A stretch of DNA of 64,000 nucleotides from Cyclobacterium marinum DSM 745 (GCF_000222485.1 NC_015914.1:5252001-5316000); one strand, 5' to 3'. Counted from the first letter of the stretch, positions 27,251 to 36,865 are shown. Numbers and translations: made by a program. The notes: generated from the sequence alone by a model not told the origin.

Positions 27251-28471
27251 ATGAAGCAGACTAAATTAATACTTATCCTCGCTTTTTTGTTTGGCAACAT
27301 GACTTTTTGTAAGAGTAAGCCGGACAATATCAGCTCTTCCATAGAAATTTCAGCTCAATCAGAGGAAGCTAAACCGGAAATTCTCCCTGGAGCTGATCGT
27401 CCGGAGGTTTACTTACCAAAACTAAAAGGGAAAAAAGTAGCACTTGCTGTCAATCAGACGAGTATTTTGCCTTCCAAAAACAATATGCACCTTGTAGATT
27501 TCTTGTTAGAACAGGGGATCGAGGTGAAAAAAGTATTTGTACCTGAACATGGTTTTAGAGGTAAGGCAGATGCAGGTGAGAAAGTTGACAATTCAATAGA
27601 TGCTGAGACAGGCATCCCTCTTGTATCCTTATACGGTAGTTCAAAAAAACCTTCAAAAGAGGCCTTAGCAGATGTTGATATCGTTATTTTTGATATCCAA
27701 GATGTAGGAATTCGCTTTTATACTTTTATCAGCACCTTACATTATTTGATGGAAGCTTGTGCCGAACAAGATAAAAAGCTCATGATATTTGACCGTCCCA
27801 ATCCTAATGGAGACTATATTGACGGTCCCGTACTAGAAAAAGGTTACGAAAGCTTTGTAGGTATGCACCCTATTCCAATTGTTCATGGTCTAACTGTAGG
27901 AGAATTGGCTCAAATGATCAACGGAGAAGGCTGGTTAAAAGATGAAGTAAAAGCACCAATTGAAATCATACCCGTAGCCAACTGGACACATGATGACCAT
28001 TATTCACTGCCGGTGAAACCATCGCCAAATTTGCCAAATGATATTGCCATTAGACTGTATCCTTCTCTGTGTTTTTTCGAAGGGACTGATGTAAGCTTGG
28101 GAAGAGGCACATTGTTTCCTTTTCAGGTTTACGGGTATCCTGACCCTAAATTTGGTGATTTCACCTTTACACCGGTAAGTATAGATGGCATGTCAAAATA
28201 CCCTCCCCAACAAGACAAGCTATGTTATGGCAAAGATTTAAGAAATGAACCGTTAAGTCATCGATTTACCCTTTCTTACTTATTGGATGCTTACCGGCTT
28301 GCAGACCAAGGGGACTCATTTTTCAATTCATTTTTTGACAAACTCGCAGGTTCTGACCGGTTAAGGAAATCAATCATTGCCGGCGAATCTGAGGAAAACA
28401 TTCGTTCCTCTTGGCAAAAGGGACTTGATGTTTACAAAACAAAAAGAAAACTTTACCTGATCTATAAATAA
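27251..28471 (+). CDS. NamZ-like exo-beta-N-acetylmuramidase (DUF1343), lipoprotein
   Basis: I choose the ATG at 27251 (about 406 residues) because it begins the lipoprotein-like signal MKQTKLILILAFLFGNMTFC; an upstream ATG at 27212 adds hydrophilic residues. The DUF1343 core is clear: FVPEHGFRGKADAGEKVDN, IFDIQDVGIRFYTFISTL, MIFDRPNPNGDYIDGPVLE and EGTDVSLGRGTLFPFQVYG. Characterised GH171/NamZ proteins release terminal N-acetylmuramic acid from peptidoglycan fragments, so this is probably a wall-recycling enzyme. It ends 4 bp before fmt. Confidence 0.85.
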   Translation: MKQTKLILILAFLFGNMTFCKSKPDNISSSIEISAQSEEAKPEILPGADRPEVYLPKLKGKKVALAVNQTSILPSKNNMHLVDFLLEQGIEVKKVFVPEHGFRGKADAGEKVDNSIDAETGIPLVSLYGSSKKPSKEALADVDIVIFDIQDVGIRFYTFISTLHYLMEACAEQDKKLMIFDRPNPNGDYIDGPVLEKGYESFVGMHPIPIVHGLTVGELAQMINGEGWLKDEVKAPIEIIPVANWTHDDHYSLPVKPSPNLPNDIAIRLYPSLCFFEGTDVSLGRGTLFPFQVYGYPDPKFGDFTFTPVSIDGMSKYPPQQDKLCYGKDLRNEPLSHRFTLSYLLDAYRLADQGDSFFNSFFDKLAGSDRLRKSIIAGESEENIRSSWQKGLDVYKTKRKLYLIYK

Positions 28472-28475
28472 AAAT

Positions 28476-29408
28476 ATGGAAAAGAAAGACATAAGGATCA
28501 TTTTCATGGGAACGCCTGAATTTGCAGTAGCTCCATTGGAAGCATTGATTCAAGACAATTGGAATATAGTAGCTGTCATCACTGCACAAGATAAGTTACA
28601 AGGAAGAGGCAGAAAACCAAGAAGCTCTGCAGTAAAAGAATGTGCAGTTAAACACGGTATTCCTGTTCTCCAACCCGCCAATTTAAAACATCCTGATTTT
28701 ATTGAGACCTTGAAATCCTACAAAGCTGACTTGCAGGTAGTGGTCGCATTTAGGATGCTTCCTGAAGTGGTATGGTCAATGCCTCCAATGGGGACTTTCA
28801 ATTTGCACGCCTCACTTTTACCTGATTATAGAGGAGCAGCACCTATCAATTGGGCCATTATCAATGGAGAGACTAAAACGGGAGTAACCACCTTTTTCCT
28901 TAAACATGAAATTGATACCGGTAGCATCTTATTTCAGGAAGAAGTCCCAATCCTTTCTGAAGATAATTTGGGGGATCTTTATGAAAAACTAATGGTCAAG
29001 GGGGCAAAGCTAGTAGTCAAAACAGTGAATGCCATAAAAAGCGGTAAAATTGAGCCTCAAGATCAAGATGAGAACAAGGCAATCAATCATGCTCCAAAAA
29101 TCTTTAAGGAAACCGGCAAAATTGATTGGAGCAAATCTGCAGAATCTATAAACAACCTTATTCGTGGGCTATCGCCCTACCCTGCTGCTTGGTGTACCAT
29201 TAATAACAAAAGTTGCAAAATTTTCAAGGCCGAAGTAGTGGATGACACTAAATCCAATGCACTACCCGGCACAATCAAAACAGACAATAAAAGTTACGTA
29301 CACTTTCAAACAGGTGCAGGAGTCCTGTCTATTTTGGAATTACAATTGGAAGGGAAGAAAAAAATGGGAATTGGAGACTTTTTAAGGGGAAATACCCTTG
29401 TCAGTTAA
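28476..29408 (+). CDS. fmt: Methionyl-tRNA formyltransferase
   Basis: A 310-residue enzyme that formylates the methionine on initiator tRNA. The N-terminal formyltransferase domain shows FMGTPEFAVAPLEALI, the signature ASLLPDYRGAAPINWAI with the catalytic Asn-His-Asp set (His in FNLHASLLP), and EIDTGSIL. The C-terminal domain (about 205-310) binds tRNA. Length is normal. It lies 4 bp after the NamZ-like gene. Confidence 0.95.
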   Translation: MEKKDIRIIFMGTPEFAVAPLEALIQDNWNIVAVITAQDKLQGRGRKPRSSAVKECAVKHGIPVLQPANLKHPDFIETLKSYKADLQVVVAFRMLPEVVWSMPPMGTFNLHASLLPDYRGAAPINWAIINGETKTGVTTFFLKHEIDTGSILFQEEVPILSEDNLGDLYEKLMVKGAKLVVKTVNAIKSGKIEPQDQDENKAINHAPKIFKETGKIDWSKSAESINNLIRGLSPYPAAWCTINNKSCKIFKAEVVDDTKSNALPGTIKTDNKSYVHFQTGAGVLSILELQLEGKKKMGIGDFLRGNTLVS

Positions 29409-29595
29409 GTCAAGGGCTTTGCTGTGTTTCAGAAAATATTTGAGTAAATAAATCTCTCCAACAGCTTTAGACCGATTAAATAATAATCCTAATTTTAGCC
29501 GAGAAGGATAATATAGTAAACTTTAAGATATAATAAAAAATAAAAAAATTGCAAGCCGATTAAACCATTTGATTAAATTATAGTCTAAAAGATGA

Positions 29596-30144
29596 ATGGA
29601 GCCAAAAAACGATGAAGAACTTCTAGATTTGATTAATTCACCAAAAACCCGCGAAAAAGGGTTTCGTATATTGGTGGAAACATATCAGAGGAATGTTTAT
29701 GGGATCGTAAGAAAAATGGTTATTATTCATGATGATGCCAATGATGTGGTTCAGAACACATTTATAAAGGCTTTTAAAAACATCCACAAGTTCAACCAAA
29801 AATCCACCTTATTTACCTGGATTTATAGGATTGCGGTAAATGAAAGCCTAAATTTTATTGAAAAGAAAAAAAGGAAGATGTCCTCACCCATTGAAGATTA
29901 CCATGAGAAAATGGAAAATTACGTGGATCAATCCCCGCTAGTAGATGGTAACGAGATAGAAAAAAAACTTCAAAAAGCCATACTAAAATTACCTACTAAG
30001 CAAAGGTTGATATTTAACTTAAGGTATTTTGATGAATTGCCTTATGAAGAAATGAGTAAAATCACTGAAACGAGTGTAGGAAGTCTAAAGGCAGGATATC
30101 ACCATGCTGTCAAAAAGATTGAAGAATACCTAAGCAATGATTAA
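29596..30144 (+). CDS. ECF RNA polymerase sigma factor
   Basis: A 182-residue sigma-70 family protein. Region 2 is in about residues 20-90 (FRILVETYQRNVYGIVRKM, DDANDVVQNTFIKAFKNI, LFTWIYRIAVNESLNFIEKKK) and region 4 in about 120-175 (LPTKQRLIFNLRYFDELPY, MSKITETSVGSLKAGYHHAVKKI). Unlike the SusCD-associated sigma at 17007, it has no FecR partner. The next two genes encode a short membrane protein and a Spy-like periplasmic protein, so it may run an envelope-stress response. Confidence 0.92.
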   Translation: MEPKNDEELLDLINSPKTREKGFRILVETYQRNVYGIVRKMVIIHDDANDVVQNTFIKAFKNIHKFNQKSTLFTWIYRIAVNESLNFIEKKKRKMSSPIEDYHEKMENYVDQSPLVDGNEIEKKLQKAILKLPTKQRLIFNLRYFDELPYEEMSKITETSVGSLKAGYHHAVKKIEEYLSND

Positions 30145-30176
30145 ACCTTTGGATAAAATAATTGTCTAACAGTCGT

Positions 30177-30548
30177 ATGGAAAAATTCTCAAAGAAAAAT
30201 ATATTCAAGGCTCCGGAAAATTACTTTGAGCAACTCCCGGATCAAATTCTTGAGCGTAGAAAACCAAAGGCTTTGCACTATTACCTAAGTGGAATGGCAG
30301 CTGCAGCTGTTGTTGTCATTGGCTTTTTTATGTTTCATGGGAATGAAACCGTAATTTCTTCCAATAACTACCAAGTAGAATTAAATGAAGAAGTAGAATA
30401 CTACATCGAAGCCGGGGTATGGAATGTAGAAGATGTACTTTCCTTGGCTGAAAATCCAAATGAACTGCTGGATGATATTACAGAAGAAGAGTGGAGTAAT
30501 CAGACTTGGGTAGATGAAGGTTTATTAGAGAATGAAATATTTTATTGA
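30177..30548 (+). CDS. Short single-pass membrane protein, putative anti-sigma partner
   Basis: From the ATG at 30177 this is a 123-residue protein with a soluble N-terminus (about 1-36, KAPENYFEQLPDQILERRK), one membrane helix (about 38-56, YYLSGMAAAAVVVIGFFMF) and an acidic extracytoplasmic tail (EEVEYYIEAG, ENPNELLDDITEEEWSN). It has no zinc-binding His/Cys motif. Its place between an ECF sigma and a Spy-like gene, and overlap of its end with the next frame, fit an anti-sigma factor, but that role is inferred. Confidence 0.55.
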   Translation: MEKFSKKNIFKAPENYFEQLPDQILERRKPKALHYYLSGMAAAAVVVIGFFMFHGNETVISSNNYQVELNEEVEYYIEAGVWNVEDVLSLAENPNELLDDITEEEWSNQTWVDEGLLENEIFY

Positions 30549-30549
30549 T

Positions 30550-31005
30550 ATGAAAAAGCTATTTATTGTTTTCTTATTAACAAGTCTATCCATTGTTGGC
30601 TATGGCCAAAGAAACAATCAAGTGGACAAAGAAAAATTGGAGGCAGCAAGAGTGGCCTTTATTACCAACCGGCTTTCATTAAGCCCTGATCAAGCTGCAA
30701 AATTTTGGCCTTTATACAATGAGTACCAGGAAAAAAGAAATGCTATGACGCGTGAGATGCGTCAAATTTCAAAAAAAGGTGAAGAAGAAATAACCAATGC
30801 AGAAGCGGAAGAATTGATAGAAAAAAGATTTAAGCTTCAAGAAAATTTATTGGTTGCAGAGAAAAATTTCACAAGAAAAATTGCCTCTAATCTAAGTGCT
30901 ATTCATGCCTTAAAGCTTGAAGAAATTAATAGGGATTTTACTAGGCATATCTATAGAATGCATCGCAAACAGCGAGAGTCCAAGTCCGAAAGCAGCAACA
31001 ATTAG
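30550..31005 (+). CDS. Spy/CpxP-like periplasmic protein
   Basis: Starting at 30550 (MKKLFIVFLLTSLSIVGYGQ), a 151-residue secreted protein. The mature chain is almost entirely helical and charged, with LSLSPDQAAKFWPLYNEY and a coiled heptad pattern through KLQENLLVAEKNFTRKI. This resembles the Spy/CpxP family, which hold unfolded proteins in the periplasm. It follows an ECF sigma gene and a small membrane protein gene with 1-2 bp spacing, so all three look like one stress operon. Confidence 0.65.
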   Translation: MKKLFIVFLLTSLSIVGYGQRNNQVDKEKLEAARVAFITNRLSLSPDQAAKFWPLYNEYQEKRNAMTREMRQISKKGEEEITNAEAEELIEKRFKLQENLLVAEKNFTRKIASNLSAIHALKLEEINRDFTRHIYRMHRKQRESKSESSNN

Positions 31006-31302
31006 AACAGACTTTGTATAGTAGTTTCACTAAAATTATTTGCAATAAATTAATTATCATTTCTTTGTGGTAAATTATGGTATTTAGTAAGACTTAGAAC
31101 GAAGCATATATTTCCATTTAAGCGTTTAAATTTGTTATTTATAATTCGTTTCAAGTAGAATTATTGCCATTGATCCTTTCCTAAAAATTAGTATCATTTC
31201 ATTTTTTTACTCTTCAAGAAATTCATTGAAAAGGAATCAATATTGTTTACCATCAAAGTAAAATTGTCCATCTTTTAAGCATATTTTTCGTTTATTTGTA
31301 GC

Positions 31303-32631
31303 ATGCAGCAGCAAGCTATATCCCTACTTTCCTTAAACGAGCTGATCAAAAGAACTTTAGACAGTAACCTTTCTCCTACTTATTGGGTAATTGCAGAAAT
31401 TGGAGAATTAAGGGCAGGAGTTAGAGGTCATGCCTATCTCGATTTAATAGAAAAAGTCGATGGCAATATACTTGCTAAAATACGAGGCAATATTTGGTCC
31501 TATACTTACCAATCAATATCAAGGAAATTTGAAAGTGTTACAGGTACCTCTCTTCAAGCAGGGATGAACATCATGGCTTTGGTTTCTGTTCAATTCCATG
31601 AATTGTATGGAATTAGTCTGGTAATCAAAGATGTGGATCCAAATTTTACTTTGGGAGAAAGGGCAAGAAAAAGGCAAGAGATCATAGGCAGGCTTACCAA
31701 TGAAGGTTTAATGGACCTTAACAAACAATATGTATTACCGGTAGTAAGTCAGAAAATAGCCATAATAAGTTCTGTAACTGCTGCAGGCTATGGGGATTTT
31801 ATCAACCAGCTGGATCAAAATTCTCAAGAATACAAAGTTCATTACCGTTTGTTTCAGGCAGCAATGCAAGGCAAAGATGCAATACCTCAAATAATTGAAG
31901 CCATTCATCAAATTGAAGAGGCATTGATCGTAGAAAAATTTGACCTATTGGTCATTATTAGGGGAGGTGGTGCACAGACTGATCTGGATTGTTTTGATGA
32001 TTATGAACTTGCAAAAACCATAGCCAATTCAAGTTTACCCATTATTACAGGTATTGGGCATGAAAGAGATGAATCAATCGCAGACCTAGTAGCCCATACC
32101 AAATTGAAAACCCCTACTGCTGTAGCAAGTTTTATATTGTCCGGTTTTAGAGAGTTTGAAGATCGCTTGCATAGAAACCTAGTGAGCATTGAAAGAAATG
32201 TGCAGGCCAGATTAAAAGCCGAAGAATCAGGACTGACAGATAAAACACATTTATTGTTTAATATATTTCAAAATAAATTAAACAAAAATAATTTATTATT
32301 GGAAAGGTATGCTCAGCAAGCAAAAAGGAGTGCCATTTATAAAGTAGACAAGGAGCGAATAAAGAACGATCACTTGGCACTCAATTTACGAAAAGTAGTG
32401 GATAGGAAGGTAAACAAATCCGAAGAACGGATTAGACAAATAGAGAAAACCATTGACCGCCTTAATCCGGAAACGCTTTTGCTCAGGGGCTACACTAAAA
32501 CAGAGAAAGATGGGTTGCCTATTCGGGGTCAAGCCTTAGGAATAGGTGATGAGCTAGTGACTTATACAAAATTGAAAAAAATAACTTCTGTTATTAATAA
32601 ATTAGAGGAAAATGAAAAACAAGAAGGATAA
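31303..32631 (+). CDS. xseA: Exodeoxyribonuclease VII, large subunit
   Basis: A 442-residue enzyme that degrades single-stranded DNA with XseB. The N-terminal OB fold (SLNELIKRTLDSNLSPTYWV) is followed by the nuclease domain with IAIISSVTAAGYGDFINQL, FDLLVIIRGGGAQTDLDCFDD (about 205-225), GIGHERDESIADLVAH and LKTPTAVASFI, then a long coiled coil. Its last 20 bases overlap xseB, so both are translated from one message. Confidence 0.93.
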   Translation: MQQQAISLLSLNELIKRTLDSNLSPTYWVIAEIGELRAGVRGHAYLDLIEKVDGNILAKIRGNIWSYTYQSISRKFESVTGTSLQAGMNIMALVSVQFHELYGISLVIKDVDPNFTLGERARKRQEIIGRLTNEGLMDLNKQYVLPVVSQKIAIISSVTAAGYGDFINQLDQNSQEYKVHYRLFQAAMQGKDAIPQIIEAIHQIEEALIVEKFDLLVIIRGGGAQTDLDCFDDYELAKTIANSSLPIITGIGHERDESIADLVAHTKLKTPTAVASFILSGFREFEDRLHRNLVSIERNVQARLKAEESGLTDKTHLLFNIFQNKLNKNNLLLERYAQQAKRSAIYKVDKERIKNDHLALNLRKVVDRKVNKSEERIRQIEKTIDRLNPETLLLRGYTKTEKDGLPIRGQALGIGDELVTYTKLKKITSVINKLEENEKQEG

Positions 32632-32812
32632 CTTAAGCTATGATGAGGCCATTTCTAGGTTAGAAAATTTGGTCAATCAGCTTGAAGATGGTGAGCAGAG
32701 CATGGATGACCTAACAAAGATGGTAAAGGAGGCCAGTAGTTTGGTTAAAATTTGTAAACATAAATTAAAGATGACTGCTGAAGAAATTAGAAAGGCTTTC
32801 GATGAAGAATAG
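32612..32812 (+). CDS. xseB: Exodeoxyribonuclease VII, small subunit
   Basis: A 66-residue helical protein that binds the C-terminal coiled coil of XseA. The motif LSYDEAISRLENLVNQLEDG and the closing CKHKLKMTAEEIRKAF are characteristic, and length matches the family. It overlaps the end of xseA by 20 bases and is followed by the ligA promoter region. Confidence 0.9.
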   Translation: MKNKKDNLSYDEAISRLENLVNQLEDGEQSMDDLTKMVKEASSLVKICKHKLKMTAEEIRKAFDEE

Positions 32813-32896
32813 AAATTGATCGATAAAAAAAAATTATCTCATACAAATTCCATCTTTTATTTAAGTCCATAGCCATTATTTTATAATCAAAAACAG

Positions 32897-32904
32897 TACA
32901 TTTG
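32897..32904 (+). promoter_or_regulatory. Candidate -7 box TACATTTG
   Basis: TACATTTG fits TAnnTTTG and lies 27 bases before the ligA start. No strong TTG -33 box at the usual distance was seen, so the call is tentative. Confidence 0.45.
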
Positions 32905-32931
32905 AAGACAGGAATTGTGATCATTTTTTAA

Positions 32932-35409
32932 ATGAAAAAAGTAAGTATACAAGAGGCAAAAAAACAAATTGATGCGTTGACCAAGCAGATCAACCATTAC
33001 AATCACCTTTATTATCAGGAAGACAATTCCGAAATTAGTGATTTTGAATTTGATATATTACTGAATCAGCTTATTCAACTGGAAACAGATTTTCCTGAAC
33101 TAAAAAAAGCTGACAGTCCCAGCCAACGTGTTGGAGGCACAATCACCAAAAATTTTGAGACGGCAAGCCATTCTGTTAAAATGCTCTCACTTGGCAACAC
33201 CTATTCTAAGGAAGAATTGGTTGCATTTGACGAGAGGGTATTCAAGGGACTGGAGCATAGAAATTATAATTATTTTTGCGAACTTAAATTTGATGGGGTG
33301 GCCATTAGTTTGGTTTATGAAAAGGGCGAATTGGTTAGGGCAGTAACAAGAGGAGACGGTTACAAAGGGGATGTAGTAACGGAGAATGTTAAAACCATCC
33401 GTAGCATTCCATTGCACATAAAAGACAAAAAAAATCTTCCTGAGAAGTTCGAAGCTCGAGGAGAGATATTTCTTTCCAAAAAGGGTTTTGAAAAGATCAA
33501 TGCAGAACGATTGAAAAACGGCGAAAGTTTGCTGGCCAACCCAAGAAATACAGCATCCGGAACTCTGAAAATGCAAGATTCAACTGTGGTCGCAAAACGG
33601 AGATTGGATTGTTATTTGTATCAATTAATAGCTGATGAAGTTGATTTAGATCAGCATGCGACATCAATACACTTACTAGAAGAGTGGGGATTTCACGTAT
33701 CTCCTACCTACAAAAACTGTCAAAACCTGGAAGAGGTATTTGAGTATATTGAGGAATGGAGAGAAAAACGGCATGACTTGTCTGTAGAAACAGATGGAGT
33801 AGTAATAAAAGTTAACGACTATAGGCAACAAGAGGAATTAGGTTTCACAGCAAAGGTCCCAAAATGGGCCATCGCCTATAAATACCAAGCTGAGAGTGCA
33901 GAGGCCACTCTCCTATCGATCCAATACCAAGTTGGAAGAACTGGAGCGATCACACCTGTAGCCAATCTTTCACCTGTACAATTGGCCGGAACTACGGTCA
34001 AAAGAGCATCCTTACACAATGCCAATGAAATTGAAAGGTTGGATTTGCATGAAGGAGACACTGTAAATGTTGAAAAAGGTGGGGAAATAATCCCTAAAAT
34101 CACAGGAGTTGTCAAGGAGCGAAGGATAGAAGGAAGTAAACCCATTGTTTACATAAGAGAATGTCCGGAATGCGGCACCCCATTAGAAAGAAATGAAGGA
34201 GAAGCCAAGCATTTCTGTCCAAATGACGAGGCATGTCCACCACAAGTATTGGGAAGAATTGAGCATTTTGTTTCCAAGCGAGCCATGGACATCGACTCCT
34301 TAGGAACAGAAAGACTTCGGGCATTGATACAGCAAGAATATGTCCAAGACCTTGCTGATCTATATTACTTACCGGAAAAAAGAGAAGCGCTACTTGGTTT
34401 AGAAATCACCGACGACCAGTACTCAAAAAATAGTGAAGGGTATTTATACGTAAGCCTAAAGAAGGCTTTATATGCATTAACTCAGCAGTTAACACTTAAG
34501 GAAATAGATGAGTTTATTGCAGAAAATGAGGAATTAAGCCTCAACCAAAAGGTCAATGAGTTTCATTCATATGCCCTTCATCGAGGTAAAAAAGGCAAAC
34601 AAAATAGCTTGACTATAGAAAAACTTTCTGTCTTAATCGATCATGGCCATTTCGATTTGGTTGAAGATTATGTCCCGGTGGCTTATGTGTTGGCTATTTT
34701 GGTTGGTAAGGAAGAAAGAATAGAAGAAATAAAACCAATTACAAAAAACAGGAACAGTGTACATGAAATAGTTATTCATGACCAGGATGGCATTTTTGAA
34801 AAGGATTTTGACGCTATTAATAAATTAAAAGGGAATTCATTTCAAGAAGGGGTGATTAAAAACATGCTGGAAGGTATTGCACAATCCCTAAACCAGCCGT
34901 TTCCAAAAGTTCTATTCGGCTTGGGTATTAGAAATATTGGTGAGAATACTGCCATATTATTGGCCAAGCATTTTCAAAATATTGAAAATATAGAAAACGC
35001 AAGTGCTGAAGAGCTCCTAGCTATCAATGGAGTGGGAGAAACTTTGGTGACAAGTATTCAAATGTTTTTCGCTAAAAAGAAAAATAAATCGATCATAAGG
35101 AAGTTAAAAGAAAAAGGTTTACAGTTCCAGCTTTCTTCAGAAGAAACGCAACTTGAAAGCACAGTATTGGAAGGTAAAAAAATACTGGCCTCAGGTCGCT
35201 TAAATCATTTTAAGCGGGATGAAATCATTGATTTTATAGCTTCCCATGGCGGAACTTACTCCAAGTCGGTTTCCAAAAACCTTGATTTTATTATTGAAGG
35301 TGAAGACATGGGGCCAAGCAAAAAGGAAAAGGCTGAAAAATTAAACATTCCCTTGATTTCAGAGGAATCTTTTATAAAAATGTGTACAACAAATAAAGAA
35401 ATAAAATAA
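32932..35409 (+). CDS. ligA: NAD-dependent DNA ligase with a large internal insertion
   Basis: An 825-residue LigA, about 150 residues longer than the usual 670. The domains follow the family order: NAD-binding Ia (HYNHLYYQEDNSEISDFEFD), adenylation domain with catalytic Lys119 in CELKFDG, OB fold with GRTGAITPVANLSPV, a four-Cys zinc finger (CPECGTP..., CPNDEAC; about 410-435), the helix-hairpin-helix region, and a C-terminal BRCT (about 750-825). The extra segment lies in about residues 490-620, between LADLYYLP and the HhH repeat LGIRNIGENTAILLAKHF. It is followed by a DUF6913 gene in a short operon. Confidence 0.95.
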   Translation: MKKVSIQEAKKQIDALTKQINHYNHLYYQEDNSEISDFEFDILLNQLIQLETDFPELKKADSPSQRVGGTITKNFETASHSVKMLSLGNTYSKEELVAFDERVFKGLEHRNYNYFCELKFDGVAISLVYEKGELVRAVTRGDGYKGDVVTENVKTIRSIPLHIKDKKNLPEKFEARGEIFLSKKGFEKINAERLKNGESLLANPRNTASGTLKMQDSTVVAKRRLDCYLYQLIADEVDLDQHATSIHLLEEWGFHVSPTYKNCQNLEEVFEYIEEWREKRHDLSVETDGVVIKVNDYRQQEELGFTAKVPKWAIAYKYQAESAEATLLSIQYQVGRTGAITPVANLSPVQLAGTTVKRASLHNANEIERLDLHEGDTVNVEKGGEIIPKITGVVKERRIEGSKPIVYIRECPECGTPLERNEGEAKHFCPNDEACPPQVLGRIEHFVSKRAMDIDSLGTERLRALIQQEYVQDLADLYYLPEKREALLGLEITDDQYSKNSEGYLYVSLKKALYALTQQLTLKEIDEFIAENEELSLNQKVNEFHSYALHRGKKGKQNSLTIEKLSVLIDHGHFDLVEDYVPVAYVLAILVGKEERIEEIKPITKNRNSVHEIVIHDQDGIFEKDFDAINKLKGNSFQEGVIKNMLEGIAQSLNQPFPKVLFGLGIRNIGENTAILLAKHFQNIENIENASAEELLAINGVGETLVTSIQMFFAKKKNKSIIRKLKEKGLQFQLSSEETQLESTVLEGKKILASGRLNHFKRDEIIDFIASHGGTYSKSVSKNLDFIIEGEDMGPSKKEKAEKLNIPLISEESFIKMCTTNKEIK

Positions 35410-35415
35410 TAACAG

Positions 35416-35910
35416 ATGAAATGGATAAGGGAATATTACGTAAAAAGCACTTTGGAAAAGCCAAAGAAGAAACCTACCCAAAAATCCATCTTATTGAATA
35501 CAAAAAATATAAAGACCATATCCATAATTGCCAGTAATAAGGATGAAATTGAGGCCATCACAAAGGTAATTCATTCCGATTTGGATGAAAAAATAAGGGT
35601 AATAGGAAATTATTATGATGAGAAATCAATAGATGAACAGGCTTTTTCTTATAAAGATTTTACTTTATTTGGTAAACCTAGAGAAAAACTAATTCAATTG
35701 CTTTCCCTTAAACCAGATTTGATTATTTTTACCCCCGAAAAGCTGAATTACTTTACCCTATTTTTACTACAGTTACAATCGGCATCATATAGTATGGGGT
35801 TTTATAATGAGGAGACGAAGCCCTATTTGGATTTGATGTTGAACAATGAAGAAAAAGATATTCAATCAGGAACCGCACTGTTGATAAAATATTTAAAGCA
35901 GATCAATTAA
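35416..35910 (+). CDS. DUF6913-like protein
   Basis: A 164-residue cytoplasmic protein of unknown function found beside dapA in Bacteroidota. It has a small Rossmann-like alpha/beta pattern: KTISIIASNKDEIEAI, then PDLIIFTPEKLNYFTLFLL and an acidic end (LMLNNEEKDIQSGTALLIK). No catalytic motif is obvious. It starts 6 bp after ligA and ends 1 bp before dapA, so the three are co-transcribed. Confidence 0.7.
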   Translation: MKWIREYYVKSTLEKPKKKPTQKSILLNTKNIKTISIIASNKDEIEAITKVIHSDLDEKIRVIGNYYDEKSIDEQAFSYKDFTLFGKPREKLIQLLSLKPDLIIFTPEKLNYFTLFLLQLQSASYSMGFYNEETKPYLDLMLNNEEKDIQSGTALLIKYLKQIN

Positions 35911-35911
35911 A

Positions 35912-36805
35912 ATGAAAAAGTTTACAGGTACCGGAGTAGCCTTAGTAACTCCCTTTAAAGCAGATGGAGCTATTGATTATCCTGCTTTGGAGAGAGTTAT
36001 TGAGCATGTTATTCTGGGAAATGTTGATTATTTGGTGGTACAAGGCACCACAGGAGAATCAGCTACACTTTCTGAAGAAGAAAAAATGGAAGTTTTAGCC
36101 TTCACAAAGAAAATCAATCGCTCTAGAGTTCCAATTGTTTATGGACTTGGAGGTAATAATACTGCAGCACTATTGGCTGCAATGGATACCATTGATTTTT
36201 CGGAAATTGAAGGGGTGCTTTCAGTAAGTCCCTATTACAACAAACCCAGCCAGGCCGGGATCATTGCCCATTATGAGGCCCTTGCGGATAAATGCCCTGT
36301 ACCCATAATTTTATACAATGTTCCGGGAAGAACTATGTCTAACCTAAGTGCTGCTACAACCTTAAAATTAGCACAACATAAAAACATTATTGGGATCAAA
36401 GAAGCCAGTGGAAATTTAGAACAATGCATGCGCATTGTAAACAGTAAACCTGATGACTTTCTATTAATCTCCGGGGATGACATGAACACCACTCCGATGA
36501 GAAGTATTGGAGCAGAAGGTGTTATTTCTGTTATGGCCAATGCTTACCCTGAAATTATGGGAGCAATTATTCACGGAAATGGAGAATATTCAAAAAAAGG
36601 AACCTTCAGTTTGTTAGATATCAACCCTCTGATGTATGAGGAAAGCAATCCTGTAGGTGTAAAATGTCTTATGGAGCATTTAGGTCTCTGTGAGAGCCAT
36701 GTTAGACTACCCTTACAGAAGGCCTCCAATGAATTGAGAAGCAGAATTATTTCTGCAGCAGATCGCATTAATACGAATCAATTTTATTCGCCACATTTAG
36801 AATAA
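35912..36805 (+). CDS. dapA: 4-Hydroxy-tetrahydrodipicolinate synthase
   Basis: This 297-residue TIM-barrel enzyme condenses pyruvate with aspartate semialdehyde, the first committed step of the lysine/diaminopimelate path. It carries the Schiff-base Lys163 in GIKEASGNLE, the proton-relay Tyr135 in LYNVPGRT, and Thr46-Thr47 in QGTTGESATL. Length is typical. It begins 1 bp after the DUF6913 gene and is followed by a strong two-way terminator. Confidence 0.96.
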   Translation: MKKFTGTGVALVTPFKADGAIDYPALERVIEHVILGNVDYLVVQGTTGESATLSEEEKMEVLAFTKKINRSRVPIVYGLGGNNTAALLAAMDTIDFSEIEGVLSVSPYYNKPSQAGIIAHYEALADKCPVPIILYNVPGRTMSNLSAATTLKLAQHKNIIGIKEASGNLEQCMRIVNSKPDDFLLISGDDMNTTPMRSIGAEGVISVMANAYPEIMGAIIHGNGEYSKKGTFSLLDINPLMYEESNPVGVKCLMEHLGLCESHVRLPLQKASNELRSRIISAADRINTNQFYSPHLE

Positions 36806-36819
36806 CATATATAAAATAA

Positions 36820-36855
36820 AAAGGGGGGACTTATATAATAAGTCCCCCTTTTTTT
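36820..36855. terminator. Bidirectional terminator between dapA and H1-like gene
   Basis: GGGGGACTTAT (36824-36834) pairs with ATAAGTCCCCC (36838-36848) in an eleven-base-pair stem with a three-base loop, flanked by T and A runs. It ends both dapA and the converging histone H1-like gene. Confidence 0.92.
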
Positions 36856-36865
36856 ACTCCTTAAC

